Source: Defluviitaleaceae bacterium (GTDB lineage: Bacteria > Bacillota > Clostridia > Lachnospirales > WQUN01). Taken from it: a DNA stretch of 10,425 nucleotides. Within the stretch, counting starts at the first letter, position 1; every line of letters starts with the position of its first letter. The notes below the pieces were generated by a model, which did no database searches, was not told where the DNA came from, and saw only the letters and a program-made list of their open reading frames with translations. Made by a program: the position numbers and the translations under genes. The stretch spans positions 1-10,425 of the forward strand of contig WRKK01000290.1 of NCBI GenBank assembly GCA_009782245.1, read 5' to 3'. Below, one piece after another: positions 6,988 through 10,425 of this stretch.

Positions 6988-7757
6988 AAAATTTTATTGT
7001 AAACAATGCCGATTTAATAGGCACAATCCTAACAAGAACAATGCAAGCGGTGCATACCGTTGTTTTAACAACCGTACCGCCCCTAAAACTAGGCATAGAG
7101 CGGCGTTTTTTGCAAAACAGCCTAGCAAGCAAGCCTATAAAAGGCTTTATTTACGGGCAACGAAAAACCCCGCAACGGCATCTTAAAATTGGCGCTGCTG
7201 GCAACGGCGGAAATCACGGTTGCGGGCCAGTTGCATTGTATAATGCAATGTTGTGTTTATACTCAAATGACTTCAAAACCGTGGGGTGCTGCCCCACACC
7301 CCGCAAGGACGCGCGCGCCCTTGACCCGCCTTTTTTTAGTTGGATTGGTATAGCAAATATTATTAAAACCCTGGAATATAGCGGAGCATTTAACCTAGGC
7401 GGACTGCTCGGCACAAATCCCATAGCTATATTGGATTTTTTGCACCGTGCCAATATTCCCGCTACAATAGCTTTTTTGCCCGTTACGCCAAAAAAGCAAA
7501 ACAACCAAAATTTGTCAACCTTGTTAGACACAAAAATAAAAAATTCCGCCGCCGCAATTTTGCTATTTTGGGACGGCGGAAAACGGGTGCATTATATTAT
7601 GATACGTTACGTTAGCGGCACATTTTGGCTATACAACTGTGCTGGCAACGATATTAGCCCAACAAAAAATATAAAATCTATAACGCAATGGCTAAATAAT
7701 GCGGAATATACGGCATTAGCGGCAATATTAATATCGCCAATGCTGATAAATAGCTAA
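6984..7757 (+). CDS. Papain/C39-like cysteine-peptidase-fold protein, hypothetical
   Basis: I recognise only the fold signature, not a named gene. NHGCGPVALYNAM (78-90) resembles the active-site helix of C39-like/papain-like proteins, with Cys80 as nucleophile. His203 in RVHYIMI and Asn218 in WLYNCAGND would complete a Cys-His-Asn triad. GGLLGTNPIAILDFL, after the first motif, also suits this type. There is no clear signal peptide; residues 8-34 are mildly hydrophobic. It overlaps the aminotransferase stop by four bases and is probably translated with it, so it may act on or with that enzyme's product, but this is inference. Residues 97-116 are encoded by a family-1 repeat (7272-7329), which preserves the frame but adds a foreign Cys/Pro/Arg-rich segment right after the active-site helix. 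The protein may be functional with a surface loop or may be impaired. Confidence 0.62.
   Translation: MKNFIVNNADLIGTILTRTMQAVHTVVLTTVPPLKLGIERRFLQNSLASKPIKGFIYGQRKTPQRHLKIGAAGNGGNHGCGPVALYNAMLCLYSNDFKTVGCCPTPRKDARALDPPFFSWIGIANIIKTLEYSGAFNLGGLLGTNPIAILDFLHRANIPATIAFLPVTPKKQNNQNLSTLLDTKIKNSAAAILLFWDGGKRVHYIMIRYVSGTFWLYNCAGNDISPTKNIKSITQWLNNAEYTALAAILISPMLINS
7272..7329 (+). repeat. Family-1 hairpin repeat, copy E, inside a coding region
   Basis: The sequence TTCAAAACCGTGGGG begins the copy. It has GTGGGGT (7281-7287) pairing with GCCCCAC (7291-7297, one G-T pair) and CAAGG (7304-7308) with CCTTG (7319-7323), ending TTGACCCGC as in copies B-D. It contributes 20 codons without a stop or frameshift. 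Copy B, by contrast, has a TAA in the corresponding frame through its extra module, so only the short form could be tolerated here. Confidence 0.88.
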
Positions 7758-7774
7758 AAATCGCCGTATGTAGC

Positions 7775-9433
7775 CTAAAAAAACGGAATTAAACTTCCTG
7801 CTCCTCCAAGCCCAAAAAACGCCATTAGCGGCACACCAGAACGTGCCAAAACACTATCGCCCCAACCGTCTAGGTTGATAAAATTAATATTTGGGATATT
7901 AGCGTTGGTGCTTGCAGTTATATTTACGGAAGATGCTCCCAAAAAGGCGAAAATTCCGCCAAGGTTTAGGCTTAAATCAAAGGCACTACCCGCACTGTTT
8001 GGCATAAAAACGCCCGTTAAAATATCCTGCGCCGAGCCGCCAGAGTTAAGCGACAAGGCAAAATTGCCGCTGGTGGGCGACCAAGCCAACGTAGCGGTGG
8101 CTGTTTCCAAAAAATTACCCTCCCTAATACTAGCGTTAAACGTATTTATGTACTGGGTGGGCGTTTCGGAAAAATCCCAGCCGACGTTAATTTGGACGGA
8201 CTCGTTGCGTGTTAGGTTTGTTATAGTTGTGTTGACGTGCCAAGGCGATTGCACGGAAGTACCAAAATCCACAACACTAACTATTTGTGCCGTTTCAAAC
8301 TGGTAGGTCAAATTAACTTCAAATTCCGCCCTTAGCAGCCTGTTGTTCCGAATATAATAAACCATCTCGGAAGAAACGTTAAAATCCCGCTCAAAAGTGC
8401 GGATAGTATCGGTTACAAAATTTCGCAATTCTCGCAGCTCGTTTTGCGATATATTGGGCTGTAAAGCCAGTTCCTCTTCAAATAGTGCCAGCCAATCGTG
8501 CAAAAGGGCTGTAATATTTTCTTGCGAGACCGTAAAAGTCAACCTAGTTGCGTTTACCAGCGTCCCGCCAGAAACCACCGATTGCCGTTCAGATGTAACG
8601 GGCAACGCTATTAACATTGCAACAAAACTATCTTGGTACGGTTGCAGCATTTGCGTTGGCGTGCGGTTCATGCTGGTTTCTATTGCGGAGATTAGTTCCG
8701 TAAGGAAATTTTCTTCGTCAGAGTTAATTCCCAAAACGGGGATAATGCTGGCGAGGTCGTTTTGGAAAGTGCTAAAAGTAATGCCATAAAAATTATCGTC
8801 CAAGTTGGTGTTGCGAAACGCCACCCGTTGGCGGTTTAGGTGCAAATCCATTGATTGCTGACCGACTGTAAAATTTAGTGCATGGTTGTTATTGCGTTGG
8901 TCGGTTCGCAGGGTCATCGATGGGCTTATAGCCTCGCCCCAAAAGCCCGCCATTGCCACGTTAGCAGAAATTACGCCGTTATCCAAAATAGCGGGCAACA
9001 TATTAGCCGCCAACAGCGGCGATGCACTAGTCCGCTGTTGGATTTCGGCGGCTGTGTTGTTTAAGGCACGGTTTAGCACTAACAGCGGCGTATTTAATAT
9101 GTTAAAAACCACCACGCCAATTATTATAATTGTGATTAACCCAGCGGCACTAGCAATAAGTGCTTTTTTGTTAGAAAATATCGGCAAAGGTTGCCTATTA
9201 TTAGGGTTTATTGGGCGTTGCGGCACGGCAAAAGCTGGCGGCAACGCAGAATTTACCGCCGCACCACAAGATGGGCAAAAATTGCCGCCTTTTGTATCTG
9301 TACCGCAAACTGTGCAAAAATTAGCAACTTCTGCAACTGCTGGTTGCACGGGCATTATTTCCACTTTTGCACCGCATTTATTGCAAAAAGCAGCGTTTTC
9401 CGCTAATTGGTTGTTACAATATTTACAAATCAT
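7775..9433 (-). CDS. Membrane-anchored double zinc-ribbon protein, function unknown
   Basis: The 552-aa protein starts with two zinc ribbons: Cys3, Cys6, Cys17 and Cys20 (CX2C-X10-CX2C), then Cys40, Cys43, Cys53 and Cys56. A Pro/Asn-rich linker (about 64-88) and a single hydrophobic helix (about 91-113, after the KK at 89-90) follow. The remaining 440 residues are Thr/Ser/Asn-rich, probably beta-rich, and likely outside the cell; the ribbons would then be cytoplasmic. Such zinc-ribbon plus TM plus variable ectodomain proteins are common in Clostridia and mostly uncharacterised; I cannot name the ectodomain. ATG has AAGGAGAA five bases upstream (9446-9439). It is convergent with the cysteine-peptidase-like gene, with only 17 bp between stops and no clear terminator. 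A long plus-strand open frame across its 5' part is a shadow. Confidence 0.88.
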   Translation of the reverse strand: MICKYCNNQLAENAAFCNKCGAKVEIMPVQPAVAEVANFCTVCGTDTKGGNFCPSCGAAVNSALPPAFAVPQRPINPNNRQPLPIFSNKKALIASAAGLITIIIIGVVVFNILNTPLLVLNRALNNTAAEIQQRTSASPLLAANMLPAILDNGVISANVAMAGFWGEAISPSMTLRTDQRNNNHALNFTVGQQSMDLHLNRQRVAFRNTNLDDNFYGITFSTFQNDLASIIPVLGINSDEENFLTELISAIETSMNRTPTQMLQPYQDSFVAMLIALPVTSERQSVVSGGTLVNATRLTFTVSQENITALLHDWLALFEEELALQPNISQNELRELRNFVTDTIRTFERDFNVSSEMVYYIRNNRLLRAEFEVNLTYQFETAQIVSVVDFGTSVQSPWHVNTTITNLTRNESVQINVGWDFSETPTQYINTFNASIREGNFLETATATLAWSPTSGNFALSLNSGGSAQDILTGVFMPNSAGSAFDLSLNLGGIFAFLGASSVNITASTNANIPNINFINLDGWGDSVLARSGVPLMAFFGLGGAGSLIPFF

Positions 9434-9469
9434 GTGTCTTCTCCTTTTGTTGTTAAAGATTAAAAAATT

Positions 9470-9497
9470 AAAACCGTGGGAGGTAAGGTTCGGTTTT
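9470..9497 (-). repeat. Family-1 end fragment / leader hairpin
   Basis: AAAACCG (9470-9476) can pair with CGGTTTT (9491-9497). Read on the minus strand, CCCACGGTTTTAA occurs 36 nt before the start of the zinc-ribbon membrane protein. This is the same end motif, at a similar distance, as in the leaders of tsaB, the radical SAM gene and the aminotransferase. The rest of the family-1 unit is missing, so it is a fragment or a converged leader hairpin. Confidence 0.55.
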
Positions 9498-9527
9498 GAC
9501 CATATTTTAGTCAGTATCGGCGTTGTT

Positions 9528-9578
9528 GTAGGGGCGAACGTCCCCGTCCTGCCCGTCCGGCAGGCGGGTCGCCCGTTT
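9528..9578. repeat. Family-2 palindrome with nested family-3 palindrome
   Basis: GTAGGGGCGA at 9528-9537 and TCGCCCGTT near 9569-9577 are the ends of a family-2 hairpin. In place of its short loop lies CCTGCC (9548-9553) with GGCAGG (9559-9564), a family-3 palindrome followed by CGGG. Derivative phrases (TCCGCCTGTC, CCGCCCGTTG) continue to about 9645. The 9434-9692 gap otherwise shows no gene. Confidence 0.72.
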
Positions 9579-9678
9579 GTCCGTCCCCTGTCCGCCTGTC
9601 TCGTCTAATCCCCAATGTTTCAATAAAAATGTCCGCCCGTTGTGGCTTGTGGGCAGATAATGTTCATTAGCCTAGCTA

Positions 9679-9694
9679 AAAACCCCACGGTTTT
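9679..9694 (-). terminator. Possible weak intrinsic terminator after the small zinc-ribbon gene
   Basis: On the minus strand, AAAACC pairs with GGTTTT around loop GTGG, followed by one further T. The stem overlaps the TAA stop of the upstream gene. It also reads as the AAAACCGTGGGG end of family 1, as copy B does after lon. The stem is short and half A-T, so termination would be weak. Confidence 0.4.
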
Positions 9695-10121
9695 AGGTTA
9701 ATTTTGTACCACAGCCCATGCAAAAAAAGTCTTCGCCAGGCCTGTACAATTTGCCGCAAGATGGGCAAAAGGCTTGGGCGGTGGCGGCGGCGGGCTGTAC
9801 TGGTTCTGGCGGGATAAGTTTTTCTAAAATTTCAATTTCCTCGTCGTAGCGGGCGGATATTTCTAGCTTTTTTTGTTCTTTTGCGGCTAGTTGTGTGTTT
9901 AGGTTGTCGATGTTTGCAAAAGCTAAATCTAAGGTTGCCAAGCTATCCGATCCCTCGATACGTGCTAGTGTGTAGGCTCGTTCGCCAATGGCGGCAAAAT
10001 CGTCGTGCTTTTTAGCGGCAATATTGTCTATGTCGTTTTGTATTGAAAGCAGTAACGTACTTCTTTTGTTTTTGAGATCGGCTATATCCGCTCTAACCTT
10101 GTTTGAATCGAATGTACTCAT
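9693..10121 (-). CDS. Coiled-coil protein with C-terminal zinc ribbon, function unknown
   Basis: This 142-aa cytoplasmic protein has a charged, Ala/Leu/Lys-rich helical body (about 5-100, probably coiled coil), a Pro/Ala linker (about 103-116) and a C-terminal zinc ribbon with Cys119, Cys122, Cys134 and Cys137. I do not recognise a specific family; the ribbon resembles those of the neighbouring membrane protein (both contain FCPSCG). ATG has a near-perfect AAGGAGGA (10136-10129) seven bases upstream, and a consensus-like promoter lies just beyond, so it is probably well expressed. The next minus-strand gene starts 259 bp further on, across repeats, so co-transcription is uncertain. Confidence 0.82.
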   Translation of the reverse strand: MSTFDSNKVRADIADLKNKRSTLLLSIQNDIDNIAAKKHDDFAAIGERAYTLARIEGSDSLATLDLAFANIDNLNTQLAAKEQKKLEISARYDEEIEILEKLIPPEPVQPAAATAQAFCPSCGKLYRPGEDFFCMGCGTKLT

Positions 10122-10158
10122 GGTAAAATCCTCCTTGAAAATATTTTTTATATGCTAA

Positions 10159-10187
10159 ATTTTACACAAAAGTATTCTGTTTGTCAA
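10159..10187 (-). promoter_or_regulatory. Sigma-A-type promoter for the small zinc-ribbon gene
   Basis: On the minus strand, TTGACA (10187-10182) and TAAAAT (10164-10159) are separated by exactly 17 bp: a perfect -35 and a five-of-six -10. Transcription would begin near 10152, giving a leader of about 30 nt with the Shine-Dalgarno in it. It is the clearest promoter in the window. Confidence 0.8.
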
Positions 10188-10204
10188 GTAGATTTTGCGA
10201 TGTT

Positions 10205-10225
10205 GGGGCGAATAATTTTAGCCCC
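10205..10225. repeat. Degenerate family-2 hairpin
   Basis: GGGGC (10205-10209) pairs with GCCCC (10221-10225) around an AT-rich loop, resembling the GGGGCGGATATTATCC form at 4159-4174. A T-run at 10235-10241 lies 10 nt away, too far for a normal terminator, and no plus-strand gene precedes it. Confidence 0.5.
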
Positions 10226-10258
10226 GCTTGTGTGTTTTTTTATTGAAATGATGTGAAA

Positions 10259-10364
10259 CGGGCTGACTGAATGAAAACAACGGGCGACCAAATGAAAATA
10301 ACGGGCGACCGAATGAAAACAACGGGCAACCGAATGAAAACAACAGGCGACCGAATGAAAATAA
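10259..10364. repeat. Five-unit 21-bp tandem array
   Basis: Units lie at 10259-10280 (22 bp), 10281-10301, 10302-10322, 10323-10343 and 10344-10364. Each begins with a variant of CGGGCGACCGA and ends with a run like TGAAAACAA or TGAAAATAA; units differ by one to three bases. There are no spacers, so it is not a CRISPR array. The next CGGGCGACCG starts the family-2 palindrome at 10366. One frame, from ATG 10271, stays open to the window edge and would encode a 7-residue repeat (MKTTGDR-like), but it has no ribosome-binding site. Confidence 0.88.
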
Positions 10365-10365
10365 C

Positions 10366-10425
10366 GGGCGACCGAGGACGGTCGCCCCTACGGTCGGCGT
10401 TTTGTAGGGGCAACCGTCCTCGGTC
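10366..10425. repeat. Family-2 palindromes, one complete and one cut by the window edge
   Basis: GGGCGACCG (10366-10374) and CGGTCGCCC (10379-10387) form a perfect 9-bp stem with loop AGGA, followed by CTAC. A second copy in opposite orientation begins GTAGGGGCAACCG at 10404 and runs off the end. The first is the exact reverse complement of the 62-83 hairpin at the left edge. Confidence 0.85.

Noticed and set aside
7758..7774. Terminator between the convergent genes
   Set aside because: Only 17 bp separate the stops and no stable stem with a T-run is visible.
8886..9608. 240-aa plus-strand open frame opposite the zinc-ribbon membrane protein
   Set aside because: The minus-strand frame has two intact zinc ribbons, a TM helix and a good ribosome-binding site; the plus frame has no recognisable domain and runs into repeats.
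10259..10364. CRISPR array
   Set aside because: The units are contiguous 21-bp repeats without spacers, and no cas gene is present.

Overview
This window looks like part of a chromosome from an uncultured, mid-GC anaerobe of the Firmicutes/Clostridia type. This is inferred from strong AGGAGG-like ribosome-binding sites, frequent TTG and GTG starts, a tsaB-rimI pair, a LonB-like protease, an oxygen-independent coproporphyrinogen-oxidase-like radical SAM enzyme, and membrane-anchored zinc-ribbon proteins. No rRNA, tRNA, phage, IS transposase or CRISPR array is visible, so a species-level call cannot be made.

Layout: positions 1-230 are a dense patchwork of palindromic repeats. A plus-strand run follows: tsaB (tRNA t6A synthesis), rimI (acetyltransferase, 4-nt overlap with tsaB) and a LonB-like ATP-dependent protease. 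A 348-bp gene-free gap (4006-4353) holds two inverted copies of a hairpin repeat flanking another palindromic element. Next come a HemN/HemW-superfamily radical SAM protein, another repeat copy, and a class III PLP aminotransferase whose stop overlaps the start (ATGA) of a papain/C39-like cysteine-peptidase-fold protein. That last gene carries a copy of the repeat inside its reading frame. Two minus-strand genes follow: a membrane-anchored double zinc-ribbon protein and a small coiled-coil protein with a C-terminal zinc ribbon, the latter with a clear sigma-A-type promoter. The right end (10205-10425) is again repeat-rich, with a 21-bp tandem array running into palindromes like those at the left end.

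The genes are mostly housekeeping (tRNA modification, protein acetylation, proteolysis, tetrapyrrole-type radical SAM chemistry, transamination). The unusual part is the repeat landscape. At least three families of short GC-rich palindromes are present: (1) a modular chain of hairpins with one AAAACC/GGTTTT end, (2) GTAGGGGCG...CGCCC hairpins, and (3) a small CCTG...CAGG palindrome nested inside the loops of families 1 and 2. Family 1 ends abut the starts or stops of most genes with the GGTTTT end facing the gene, and one copy sits in frame inside a coding region. No new defence or biosynthetic system is evident; the repeat system is the best candidate for something under-described.
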